Source of the DNA: Aplysia californica
Lineage: Eukaryota > Mollusca > Gastropoda > Aplysiida > Aplysiidae
Reading direction: 5' to 3'
DNA length: 64,000 nt
NCBI RefSeq assembly: GCF_000002075.1
Contig: NW_004797746.1
Location: 67,242-131,241, forward strand
Part shown: positions 36,001 through 50,289 of the stretch, piece by piece
Numbering within the stretch: position 1 is the stretch's first letter
How the letters are laid out: every line of letters starts with the position of its first letter
Notes under the pieces: generated by a model
Databases searched by the model: none
The model's input: the letters and a program-made list of their open reading frames with translations, nothing else
What the model was told of the DNA's origin: nothing
Position numbers and translations under genes: made by a program

Positions 36001-39000
36001 CAGAGGCAACCTTTTCCAAGAACACATGGCTGAAAGGGAAGAAAAGTGGAGAAAATTCTTTCACAGAAACAAACGTATCTCCTTACGTCAAAGAAGTCTA
36101 GGTCCTCTGAAATATCAGGGAAATGGGCGTCAGTCTTTTCATCTGACTCCTTCACAGTCACACTTCGTCTCAGCAACTTTGACCTTCAAGAAAACATCGG
36201 CATGAATAAAACAAAATAAACATTAATTGACCACATGGATTCGACAGTTTTCTACAACAACAGCTTGAGATTTTTAAAACTCTTTATCTCCGGCAAGCCG
36301 CTCCCTGCGGCTCGCGGTCGTAACCACTGTGCCACAGCTCGTGCACATTCCTTTTTACGACGACTTCCACGTCAAATTACTTTTCGGTAATTGCCGAAAA
36401 CAGGTCTCATATACTGGAAGCTCATTCGTTAGATGAAAAACTATAGAAATAGGTTAGCTAGTTTCGATTTAATGACGTTTTTGTCATTTTTAGATTTAGC
36501 ACCAAAAAAAAAGGGCCCCAGCGTAGTGAGTTTACCCCCCCACCCCCCGGAGATAAAAGTTAAGTTGTAGGAAAGAGAGAAGAGAACTACATCAACATGG
36601 TCGGGGTCATTTAGTGCATTTTTGCCTGTTTGTTGAAGCACATCGACACAATAATGGTCATTTAGTGCTGGAAAAAGACAGACAGAAACAACAAAGGGAA
36701 AGTGAACAAGTAGGACCTACCACTGGCGCCCTCCGACCACCCGCGCATTTAGTGCAGACAAAAAGCAAAACAAACAGACAGAAACAACAGAGGGCAAGGA
36801 AAAGAAGAAGCACCTGGAGGCATCCTCCCCCAACCACTACTACACCTACACAGGTAACGACAAAGCAGATAGTACACATCCGCCACTAACACTAATTACA
36901 TTTTATAAAGACAAACATTTAGCACTTGCTTGAAAACAATGAAACATTAGAGAACTTATCCAGCATTCTCGGTCTACTATTCTGTTTAACTAAGTGCTTA
37001 AAAACACCACAAAGAGAGAAGAGGTAAAAGGTTTAGCCAACTGTAAGAAATTGTATGGGTCAGTAGACTTGCTACACCAGAAACCTAAATCTATTGTTAA
37101 ACCTCGTCTCCTTGGGTCAAAATGTACTTTAAAAAAAAAAAAGAGTCTTACATTTCCTTCAGATCTCTTCTATTACTTACTTGAAAGATTTCACGTGTGG
37201 CTTGAACTTCTCAGTGACTTTCATGCAAGCCTTGAAGCCATCAATTGCAGTTAAGAAGTCTTCAATTTTTCTCTTGCTGTGTTCAAAAAAAGAAAAAGAA
37301 ATTTGACATCATTAGACACATTGATGTCAGCAAGATCAAACAGGGCAGAATGTTAATAACCATGCAAAGTTCATACTCAGAAATTGAGAAATGATGACTA
37401 AAAGTATATATTGATTATGAAGTCACAAAGGAACTCAATATGACAGACCTGTCGCAGGACAGAAACATATAAGTAATACATTATCACCAGATCCGTTTGG
37501 GTGTTTTTGGTTCTCTTTACCTCACAAACTTCCAGAACTTCAAGTGTGACGTAATACACAAAAACACATAACAACACAGGACGAACAATTTGGATTTGAG
37601 GATAGACACCACAGATCACTCGTTACACATAAAAGGAGACCCCGCCGATGAATTTTCCATGATTCAAGTGATGGGCTGTTTCAACCCTGCCTGACAGGAC
37701 CAACCCTGGCCGGGTGAAAAAATACATTGCAGCTGAAAGACGGATATAGCTCACAAAATAATGTCCCAACACACCAACCAAAAGCATATTTTCTGCAGAG
37801 TGACAAGTATACCACAGAAGTCAGAACAAATTTAGGCCAAAGTTAAAAATATGTAGGAAAACAAAACAACAACAACAAAATCCCCCCCCCCCCAATTCAT
37901 TGAGCATGAAGAAGTCTAAACATCAGAAAATTTCCAAAGTTTCTGAAACTTAAGGAAAAGTGCGTAACCATTTCCTTACCTGTAAGTGACTTCTTCATAC
38001 AAGATGGCCCGACTGTCTGGATGATTTTTGCTTTTGCCAGCTGAGCCGATCGAGTGAATTCTGAGAAGACAAGCATAGACCCAGAGAATAAGTAACATAA
38101 AAAAAGACAGCCTTCGATCACCTACAGATTCAGACTGGATTTTTCAATTACAGTCAAATGCTCAGACGAATACAAACATTTCTGAGTACACTAGCATTTT
38201 TCATTTATCCCCTCAGTACATTTCTTTTCCAAATAATTTTAAAACAATACTCACATCAATATTTCTATTACACCATATAATTTTTAATGGACTACAACCT
38301 TTGTCAATTTCTTCCTCTGGAAAATCAATAAAGTTAATGTTATCCTTACTCATTTCCAAATGGCATTACTTTACCTGCTGAGAAGCCTTTCCAGATCTGG
38401 CAGTTTTTTCAAGATCGAAACAGCCTCGTCCATCGCAGCTCCTGCGCCCAACAGATCTTCCACGGCATCTAGACGGTCATAGATAGAGGCAGGCTGGCAC
38501 AGCGGAGCACACAGCCACTGTCGGAACAGACGTTTTCCTGGCAGAAATGAAGGAACAAAAGGAGTTATAATAAGTTTGCAAAATATTCATATTTTTAATT
38601 TTGTGTCCATTTCAGTAAAGAGACATGGAAAAAGCACAAAAGGGTCTACAAGCCGCACCTGAAAATCACCCTTGGAATTCAGTGGAACAGGACCACAAGA
38701 AAAGGGGAGAAAAAATAATCCAATTTAATTTATCCATTCTGTCTGTTCAATCCTCGAGGTACTGGCACTTAGAAAGAAACACTGTCTCAACACTGGGAGA
38801 AGAGACCCAAGAACTCTACAGTGCAGCCTTTGCACTAGAAACTGGGATGTCTATTGGAAGATGAATGAGAAGAAGAAAGATTTGTCACTCCCAGAAAAAT
38901 GCTGAAAGCATAATAACTGTATCAGTAAGTTAAACACAATTCAGTGGAAGACATTACGCACACACAGACAGATAGACAGACAAAAGCACACATACTGACC

Positions 39001-42000
39001 AATAAAGAAAAAGCAGCAGCCCTCCCGATGTTGTTCCGGCACAGAATGAGCATGACATTGATAGATCAGCCCATTTACAATTCTACTGTGCATAAGAACA
39101 TGTTCATATCCCCCCCTTGGGAATGACCTAAAGACACTTCAGTCAGTAGTACTGCCGGGGGGNNNNNNNNNNNNNNNNNNNNNNNNNNNNNNNNNNNNNN
39201 NNNNNNNNNNNNNNNNNNNNNNNNNNNNNNNNNNNNNNNNNNNNNNNNNNNNNNNNNNNNNNNNNNNNNNNNNNNNNNNNNNNNNNNNNNNNNNNNNNNN
39301 NNNNNNNNNNNNNNNNNNNNNNNNNNNNNNNNNNNNNNNNNNNNNNNNNNNNNNNNNNNNNNNNNNNNNNNNNNNNNNNNNNNNNNNNNNNNNNNNNNNN
39401 NNNNNNNNNNNNNNNNNNNNNNNNNNNNNNNNNNNNNNNNNNNNNNNNNNNNNNNNNNNNNNNNNNNNNNNNNNNNNNNNNNNNNNNNNNNNNNNNNNNN
39501 NNNNNNNNNNNNNNNNNNNNNNNNNNNNNNNNNNNNNNNNNNNNNNNNNNNNNNNNNNNNNNNNNNNNNNNNNNNNNNNNNNNNNNNNNNNNNNNNNNNN
39601 NNNNNNNNNNNNNNNNNNNNNNNNNNNNNNNNNNNNNNNNNNNNNNNNNNNNNNNNNNNNNNNNNNNNNNNNNNNNNNNNNNNNNNNNNNNNNNNNNNNN
39701 NNNNNNNNNNNNNNNNNNNNNNNNNNNNNNNNNNNNNNNNNNNNNNNNNNNNNNNNNNNNNNNNNNNNNNNNNNNNNNNNNNNNNNNNNNNNNNNNNNNN
39801 NNNNNNNNNNNNNNNNNNNNNNNNNNNNNNNNNNNNNNNNNNNNNNNNNNNNNNNNNNNNNNNNNNNNNNNNNNNNNNNNNNNNNNNNNNNNNNNNNNNN
39901 NNNNNNNNNNNNNNNNNNNNNNNNNNNNNNNNNNNNNNNNNNNNNNNNNNNNNNNNNNNNNNNNNNNNNNNNNNNNNNNNNNNNNNNNNNNNNNNNNNNN
40001 NNNNNNNNNNNNNNNNNNNNNNNNNNNNNNNNNNNNNNNNNNNNNNNNNNNNNNNNGGGGGCAAAAAGGAAAAGAGACAAATAAAATCAAGAAATGGTAG
40101 GACATATCCTGTCCAAAAAAAAAGCGGAAAAGAAGAAAAGAAAACATACAAAGAAGGAAAAAGAAAACGAAGACAAGAAAGGAAAATGACAGACAGTAAA
40201 TAAAAGCAAAGAGAAGAAAGAAAAAGAAGAAAAAGGAAAACATGCAAAGAGAAGAAATTTTGGAAAGAAAGAAAAAAAAAAAAAAAAAGAATGACACACA
40301 GAAAGAAAGGACACATTAATTTTTATATACATATGAACGAAGATTTGATCCATTGAAAGCAATGTTAGTTTTATTATTGTTTGATTTCAATGTTTTACTT
40401 ACACTGACACAAATGACAAGGTTTTGGGGTGAAATATGGACCAAAGAATGGAGACCTGGACAAAAAGACAGTAAGTACAAAGAAAAGATATTACCCATCA
40501 CAAGTTTTTTAAAAAAAAAAGTAGAAAAAAAAAACTTTTTTTCTTCATTATAGTAGAGGGTTTTACAGCGCTCGCAACTGCATAAGGTCATATGAGCGCC
40601 AAGGGGTGGGTGTCAACAGAGAATTTTTTACAGGGAACCAGACTTAGACTGCTCACCTCTCTAGCTTCAACAGCACAATGCTTCGACTATCAAGGCACCC
40701 CGCAAATAGCAGGTCACAAGAGAGTGACAAACATACAAAAGAAGTAGAGGAAAATGACAATAGTAAGGATCAGGAAAGAAAAAGCAGCAGTTCCCTGTTG
40801 TAGATCAGGCACAGTTATGAGCGTGACATGAGTCAGTCCATTTACAATTCTACTATGCTTCAACGAGAAATGTCCCCCCTTTGGGAATGGCCTTAAGACG
40901 CTTCAGTCAGTGGCCCTGCCCCGGGGGTGGAAAAAAAAAGGAATGACACACAGAAAGAAAGGACACATTAATTTTAATATACATATGTACTGAGATTTGA
41001 TCCATTGAAAGCAATGTTATTTTTATTATTGTTTGATTTCAATGTTCTACATACACTGACACAAATGGTAAGGTTTTGAGGTGAAATTTGGAAAAAAGTA
41101 TGGAGACTAGGACAAAAAGACAGTAAGTACAAAGAAAAGATGACACCCAGCACAACCAAAGAAAAAGTAGAAAAAAAAAACTGACTATGTTGAAGCACCC
41201 ACTACATCATCTATTACGCACACACACAAAGAAAAGGCTTACAGATAAATAGTCGGAAGAAAACAGTTTTTTAAAAATCTCACCATATGCCTCTGTTTCG
41301 AGTCAAAGCCAGACTGCTGCTTCTTCTTCTGTGTGTCGGGGTTCATCACGTCTATGGGCTGGTACTCCTCAAACTTTTTCATGGATAACATTTCTTGATC
41401 CATCAGACAGTACTGGAGGTACCTGATCAAACAGAAATTATTTGCGCGTATCAAAACATAATAATATCCCCCAAAGACACGAAAGTAATATACATCCCTC
41501 ATCAACGCAATTCTCGGTGGTGAGAAGAATAAAGCTGATTTTCAGTTCGTGTATTGTAAGAGGCAACTAAAAGTTCCAAGGAGTGGATTCCGACATAAGT
41601 CACCTCGTCCAAGTTGGCCCAGAGATTAACTCTTTGACTACCATGAGCCGATCTATCGGCTCCATAACTTCCTAGTTCATGGCCAAGAGCCAAATTATCG
41701 GCTCGCGCTTTTCTTTCCCTTTCACAATTTGACTCAACCTTTCCGTTTCATGTTTTTAACTGCTCTGCTTACCATACATCAGTCAACCAGTGAAGGAATT
41801 TGGCGCCTTTTGTGTTTTATTCTGCTGTTTTTTGGCATTTTTTCATGGTTTTTTTACCCACCCTGTGTTGCTCGAATTAGTTTACGCATAGCAACGGCAA
41901 AATGGCTGATGACCCATCAGGTTCCTGCCCGTCACAATGTTTTTCTGCTTCAAAAGCCCTGGAAAAGGTTGATGGGGAACTGTCAGTACTTTCCGATAGT

Positions 42001-45000
42001 GATGTAGGAGGTGATGAAGTTAGACCTGAGTCCGACAGCAGCGACAGCGATGAGAATGAAGATTCGCAGAGAGGGGTGTGTGTGCAGCGTTTTTCTCTCT
42101 TTTTTTTTTCATTGTGAGTGATTTCACCAAAAGTGTGACAACTTTGTATATACTTGACCATTGTGCATGAAACTTGGCCCAGTTAGAGACAATTGAATAT
42201 ACTTCAGTATGACTAAGTCATGAAGTGATTGGATTTAGCAGCTATACACTGTGAGAAATGTAAGTTGAAAATGCTTTGTTAATTTTCTTATTTTTTTCAC
42301 CTTGTGTTCACTTACCTCCCATGTTTGTTTGGATTTATGATTTTTTTCAATTTTTTAAATTAGATTAAAAATATTCTACATTCAATTACCTTCATTTTGG
42401 TACATAACATGTCTGACTTCTGGATGGAATTATGCCCATCAGACACAAAAGAAGAACAGGGGTACTTTTGAAATTCTAAGACTAAGAAATGCCTTGGTCA
42501 CAGCACGGAAAATGCCTTGGTAGCCAAAGAGTTAAGCTTAGGGTTAGAATAGTATCCTTATGCCATAAAACAACATTCCTGCCACAAAAGTGTCAACAAT
42601 GAAAACATGGAGGGCTTTTGTTGGTGGCCTATACTCCAGAACAAGGTGAGAGAGGATATAGATGATGATGATGATTGTCAACGCAATTTAAACCATTAAG
42701 GAAACGGAAAGCTTCAAACCTGCCTGTCACACCCAACCCAGAGCCGGAATAGTAAGATGGAGATACTCTTTGTTTTAGTACAGGTTTTACGGCGCTCGCA
42801 ACTGCATAAAGTCATAGGAGCACCAGAAGATTAGAGGTGTTACAAGAGAGTAACAAACATAAAAAAGAAGGAGGGAAGATACAGACAATGGACGTTTGAT
42901 AGGAAAGAAGAAGCAAACCACACCAGAGCACCCACCAACCACCCACTGGAGATACACTATAAAACCAAGTTCCCAACTAAGGATCCCAACACAAAGGGCT
43001 TTATTTGTGCATCAGAGAACAGCGTAACTATTACACCACAGACACAGGTCACCCTACTGTACAAAACGTCATTGAAATAACTCATGAAACATCAAAACAC
43101 AAAATTTTGTAACAGGAGTGTCCCAGGAAGATTAATTATTTCAAAAAGGACAGAAAATGTTGGACCGATGTTAGTCAAGTTTATGATCAAGAGTGCTGCA
43201 TACACACAACAACTGTTTAAAAAATATTAACACAGGGTTGACTGTTAAACACAAAATTCCTGTTACCATAAAAGGATTTATAATCACCCCCCCCCCCCCT
43301 CTTTTTGAAAAATTCTCCTCATTGTAACATAGAATAACATCAAGCTGTTAGCCCAGGATAGGGAAAGGTAGAGAGTGTTTGTCTGTGGCCGTATATCCCG
43401 ATTCAAGGTGAAACAGATGATGATGATGATGATGATGATGATGATAATGATTCATTCTAAACTCTCATATCTGCTTAACATTAACACAAAGAAATTCTCC
43501 AGTCCCCAAGTCTGTGATATTAATGTTGTACTGTATCAGATTTCACTGACCATGTGAGAGCTCCCAGTGCCCTGACCGCTAAGTCATGTGACTCGGCAGC
43601 TGTCAGACCGAGCGTGTCATCTGTGGAGGAACAACACACAAAGGGTTAACATCTTTTGATGATTGATTGATTGAGTAGATGTTTTACGGCACTATCGACA
43701 CAATTTTGGTCAACAGGTTTCACCGCAACAAAATCAGATGTGTTTTAGTAAGAGTTTCGGAGCTCGCAACCGCTCACGGTCACACTATTCTCATTATGCT
43801 AAAATGACGGACAGACATTTATAAAAAATGTTTTGTAAATATGGTGAAGACTTATTTCCATTTGTATATATACAATATTAATTTCAGTATTAATATATAC
43901 AGATTTTAACTTACATCAGCTACGTAAAAGTGTCATTTTAACATATACAGGAAAATATCCTGCCTACTTTGACTGCAAGCAAACAAGCCTACATCACTCT
44001 CTGAAAGCTTCAAATAAAAAGACTATCCCAAAAACATCGTAGTTGAAAAAAAAAAGGGACTGAAGCAGGGAATAAAACTTTCAATGAAAATCTAGTAACC
44101 TTTCACTTCAGTCTCAAGTATGAGAGAAGATTTTTTGGGACAGTTTTGAAACTGAGTCCTTTTCCAATAATAGTGTAAGAAATGCCCCTCCCACTTTGCA
44201 CTACAGAGGGCGAGGGATTCACCCCAAGCACTGTAAACACTGTCCTTGTTGAACAAGCTAAGGTCATACAAAGACATTTTTTCTTGGGACGAAAAGTTTA
44301 TTTACCAGAAGTGCGCTTAATATCCTGTTTATATACTTCCGTAAGTTTTTCTCTATTTTAAGATAAGCATGCACATTCTCAATAACACTTACTTTTAGAA
44401 AGCACCAAACACTTTTCAATAACAACATATACTTCTAGAAAGCAAAACAACTTTTAAACAACACACACTTTTAGATCACGGCATATCCTCTTCAATGACA
44501 ACACATACTTTAAAACAACGACACATACTTTTAGATAACACATATCTTTAAAATAATGACTTAAATCACAATACAAACTTTTTAACAAAAATGTCCACTT
44601 TCCGACACACAACACATACTTTTGGATAACATGTTCTGCAGCACTTGTGGCCATTCTGTGCTTCCCTCCTCCCCTTTAAAGTAGTCCTCGTCCGACAGAC
44701 TTTTCAGCGTTTTCCCGCTGTCCCAGAATTCTGTTCCAGGCGACAGCCCCTCCCGCAGAGCAGACGTCAGATTGGAGTTCAGGATTGTCTGAGTCTTTTG
44801 GGACAACTTTCCTCTTTCATACAGCACCTGAACCAGGCCATAAAATATACAACTTTGGGACAATCTGTCCAGGAATTTATATAATCATAAAACAAGCTCA
44901 ACAATAAGACCATTTACCCTTATACTATAACCCTAGCGTTCCCTTCAACGTGATCTTTATTTCTGAGCAGAAAAAATAAAAATAAATTATAAATAAATAT

Positions 45001-46130
45001 TTTAAGCCAACAAAATAACAGATAATGTTGTCATGGAAACCCACAATCCATACCCTGTCTAATTAGAAAAAAAATAATTGTGTGACATCATGGTGAAATC
45101 AGGCGCTCGTCAAAAGAATGAAATCAAGGACACTGATATTTTCCCACCCGCTAGACAATTTTCTCTCTCTTTTTTTGCCTATATGACGTTACACATACAT
45201 CACACTAATTACCTGGCTCTAACTCTTCTGTATGGAATTTTAGCTACAAGCGCCGCATAGATTCGTATTATGGATTAAAGGATGCACATATTAGTACCAT
45301 ATTTACTAGCTTTACTTTACTGCTTGGCTTGCAAGCGATAAAAAAACATAGATCTTGGCTTGCGGGTGGCCCCGTGCTCTCATAAAACATACCATCGAAA
45401 TAACTCTAAAAAGGCAAATAAATTAACTTTTTTTTTGGACTTATATTTGCACGTTACGTGAAATTATGAGTCAGACGGGAAGAAATGGGGAATAAGAAGA
45501 GTGAGAAAAGTGTCAATCGAAATATGTCAGAGTGTGCTAGACCTAGAACGCACGTCCATTAACACTGAGACAATAGGCTGTTGTCTTGGGTAATAAAACA
45601 AGCTGAAAATCAGTGCTGACAGTAGGAATGCATACCCCCTGGCAAAGAAAGGGTTAATGAATAATCCCAAATATTTCAACTTCTATTCATAATAGATGGG
45701 TATTTTTTCCCCCAAAAAGCAAAACAAATAAACAACTTTAAGATGATACCAATAACTCAATATTCCCAGAGATAATGAAGAGCGTTTTCCACCCTGTGGT
45801 GATGTAATTTATCAGCAAATTTTTATCTCCTCATTCCAACTCTATAAACCCAGTTCTGCATATTATTTTCAAAGTATCACTCTAGTCCTCAAAATGTAAC
45901 GCAAAAAAGCAGACAAAGCTTTTGTACTGCTTTCTTATTGCGACACGAGATAAGAGATAAACTGTAACAATCCTGAACACTTACCTGTGTCGGTGTGTAG
46001 TGGGCCACCAAGGTACGGAATCGGGACAAGTGCCGGTCATCTTCAAACTGACCAATCTGAGAAATTGAAAGACAAATTCAAAGATTACTCTACTGAGAGC
46101 ATGTCAACTCTCTTAGCGAGACTGCATGAA

Positions 46131-46200
<70 letters not shown>

Positions 46201-49200
46201 GGGGGGGGGGGGGGGGAAAGAACATTAAAACATTTTTTTGCCCTGGGAATAACATAAATAATATTTGAATATTTGCTATGGAAGCACTTTTACAGCAAAC
46301 TAACCTAAAAGTTGTGAATCAATTTCTGGCTTCTCCAGGTAGGAAGTACGATATTTACAACAGGCAAGTCAACTTTGATCTTATTCCCTCAGTTCATTCA
46401 GAATTTTAAAAAAAAGAACTGGCAATCAGTACAGACTAAATATGCCAATGAACAGTAGTATGCACTAAACAGACTACAAACCTGTATCTTCCCAAAAGAT
46501 TGAGATGGTAAATTGGAATAAGCAGACCGACCAAGGGCATTCTTATGACTTTATGTAAGCATTCTATTAGAGACAGTACATGAGCGCGCTCAGATGATCT
46601 TATGCAGTTGCAAGCACCGTAAAACACTTACGAAAAAAACCACACAAAAAAACCCAGCACATGACTATAACAAAAGCAATTTACTTATAGAGAACTTACA
46701 TGAAAGGTCCCTATGGATGTGTCGATGAAGCAAACGCCAAAGATGCTCGTATCATCCTGACACTCAGCCTGTGGACGTGAAGAACACAACATATTTCTAC
46801 ACCATGCGATCATTAAAAAATAAATAAATGAAATAACAGAATTCAAATAAATCCATATAACTCTAAAGTAAAGGCCTATGATACATTCCTGCATGTGGTT
46901 GAAAGAAGCATCCGATGTAATATTTGATGTGACTATTGAATTATTGTCAGCTAAATTTTTTCCGTAATATCAAATTCTTATGACAGTAATATATAATTTA
47001 AATCCTATTTATATCTACATATTACGTTTTCACCATTCTTGAACAGCCCAAAAAAATTTCCCACTACGACAACGAAACACCATCTTATCTTATCTCCATC
47101 TTATTATCGAAGTACTGTAAAAGTTGTCAAATACCATGACACCGAGGCTGGTGTAGTCTTCAGTTATGACCGCTCGCTACTGCGGGGACATTGTCACAAA
47201 AAAATGGACTCTTGTAATAATAAAAACAAAACTTTAAAAAGTATTTGTTCAATTGTTATGAAGAATAAGACTAATGACAATTTCAGGCTCCCATATGCCC
47301 TTAACTATTCAATCCTGGCACATGCCACACCATTTCAAAATACTAAACATAACCCATGTACCTTTCACCAGCTAAGTGATTCGACAACAATTTTTATTTC
47401 AGTATCTCATTCTGATTATCCTGAGCCATCAGTATTTACGTCCAGTGAATGAAAGGGAACTTTCAGGTCAAACACTCACCTTTTCACATATAGCCAAAAT
47501 GTATGTGTTGTTAGCGTCACCGCAGTCTCCATCCATGTGGCTGTAGGTTCGAGTCCCCTGTGTGCTGACTTGACACACTTCCCTCTTCACAACCTTGTCG
47601 TACTTGGTCGCTGACCGGCCCACTGTGTCAGGCAAAGATAAGGTATATTACAAATATTGGTACAATTAGTGCAAAACTGTTCAAAGTGATTGGATTCAAC
47701 TGAAAAAAATATTTCTTTGTACATAGTGCTTATAAATCATCTGAAAACAAGTGCCTCAAAATCAAGTGAAAAAAAAAACTGTTCTTTTTTAAAAGTGCTT
47801 ATACACCAACTGAAAACAAGGGCCTCTAATTCAAATGAAAAATTTTTTCAACAAGTGCTCTAACCAACTAAAAAACTTTTTTTTCACAGACCCTATCATA
47901 GGTTCAATCAAACAACCCATCCTTGCATATTATATGGATACACTCATAAAGTTCACCATAAAAATAAATCAGCTACCACTAAGCTACAAGAAAACCCCAG
48001 TGACCAAAGCTAATCCAGAATCTGTCCTCTTGTATCAAACTTGAAGTCTCCACTATGCCACATACTCCTTCGAAAACTAACCCCCAAGGCAAAGATAACT
48101 ACTAGAAAGTGGTCAGCATAAAAGCAAAGATGGCCGTAACAAAGGAGGAAGCACAGGAGGGGAAGATAGCTGTAACAAAGTGGTTAATACAGAGGTAAAG
48201 ATGGCAGACCCCTTTCAACACTATTAGGCTATTTAAGAGGCGGGACCTCCGAGTTTTTAACGTCCATCTCTGAAACGACCGAGCGAGATGGGAAATTCAT
48301 GTTAAGTGCCTTTCCCAAGGACAAAAAGTCCAACCGAGCTAAGGCTCGAACCCCCAAACCTGCAAGCTCAAGATTATGGGTCCGGTAGCCTAACCACTAG
48401 GCCACCAAAGCCACCGCACTAGTCTGTTTTACAAGAGCAGCATATAGATACTAACACAAAGGCTAGGATACTGAACGCTCAGAGAAAAGACAAAATGATG
48501 GAAGAAAAAAGAAAAGAAAAGAAAACCTAATCAGACCCACATTTCACCCAAACAAAACGTGCAAGTTCCTTCTCAATAGACAAGTCTTTGTGAAGCAGTT
48601 GCCAATATTTTCTGTCCTGTTATGACCTTGCTGGCAACTAACTACGTTTTTTTCAGTATAGAGAAGCACGCTGATATGATAAGAGCATTTAGTGCAGGGA
48701 CATTGTGAGGTAAACAGAAACTACACAGGGCAATAAAAGAAGAAGGACTTACATGGGGACCCTCCAACGACCAGCATTAATTAGGCCAATGTGTACAAGA
48801 AAACATCAGTTGATATGTGAGGCATCATGGTGAAACCAGGCACCCATCAAAGTAACGAAATCAAAGAAATCTTTTGGCGGGTGGGCAAATTTTTTTCGAG
48901 GAGAGAAAAGGATGATAGATGTTCGACAGGAAAGAAGGAGCAAACCACATCAGAGCACCCGCCAACCACCCAGTAATTGCTTCCACAAAAAGTGTTCGGT
49001 ATAGAACTCTGCTCTCCGACATCAACACTCACTGTGTTTGCATCTCTCAGCCATCATGTCGGGGGTTTCCGTCTGCTCCACTCTCGCGACCTTGTAACCT
49101 TTCTGGATGAGAGCGTCTGCGTAGCGAGTGTAAGCAATCTCAGGAAAACCAGAGTGAGCAAAGTCACCCTGTGAACAAGAAATAATAAAGCTCAACAGGG

Positions 49201-50255
49201 TGTCCAGGAATGTTTCTTGAAAAAATTTACTTCTTGGGAAAAAAATTTACTACCCAGCAAATCAAGCCACACACCAGCTCGAAAAAAGAAGTTCATTTGC
49301 GCCATCTATAACATACATTATTATTACATAATATCATCACCATCCAGAGCCAGATCAGCGATCATGGTTATTACATAATATATAGAACGAAAATAACACA
49401 AACAAAGTCCAGTCGACAAAATGGAGGATAGACAGATGATGGCAAGCTTGCTCCATTTAGTTTTAGTAAGGTTTTTACAGCGCTCGTAACTGCATAAGGT
49501 CATATGAGCGCCAAGGGGTGGGTATCAACAAAGAAGTCTTAACAGGGAATCAGGCTTACTCTGCTCACCTCTCTAGCTTCAACAGCACAATGTCTGCTTC
49601 GACTATCAAGGCACCCCGGAAATAGCAGATCACAAGAGTGTGGCAAACATACAAAAGAAGTAGAGAAAAAACGACGATAGTAAGGATTAGGAAAGAAAAA
49701 GCAGCAGTTCCCTGATGCAGTTCAGGCACAGTTATGAGCATGACATTAATGAATCAGCCCATTTAAAATTACAATTCTCCTGTGCATAATAACAAGTTAA
49801 TGTCCCCCCCCCCCCCAAGGAATGGCCTAAAGACACTTCAGTCAATAGCACCGCCCCATGGGGTGGGGGGCTAAATGATTAAATTCATTTCACAACTACA
49901 AACTCTAGATAAAAAGGACTTCAAGTTTAACAAAAAAGAAAGAATTTACACCAAATAAAAAGAAAGAAAAACAAAATTATATTAAAAAATCATACTTCTG
50001 AAAAAGTAAAAGAAATAACGTTAAATAAGAAACTAACATACAAAAAGAGATCCTTTCCAATCTAAAAACTTTGCCTTTTTATAAAAGAGACAGATCTTGT
50101 GAGCATAACTGGACATGATAAAAACAGCACCAACGAGATCTGACATTTTAAAATTTGGATTTTACAGCACTCTTGACACTAGTAAGTTTTGTTACTACCA
50201 GGAAGTACACGTAGAATACAATGACAGGAGGTAAATTAAGATGGCAATATCACTG

Positions 50256-50289
<34 letters not shown>

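Noticed and set aside
39075-40316. Long open frames on the - strand (up to 413 residues)
   Set aside because: They exist only because the 894-N gap has no stop codons; the flanking coding part is A/T-rich and low-complexity.
47039-47452. 137-codon ORF on the + strand
   Set aside because: Lies wholly in an MSH6 intron, antisense, with no recognisable domain or splice signals; length is within chance for this base composition.
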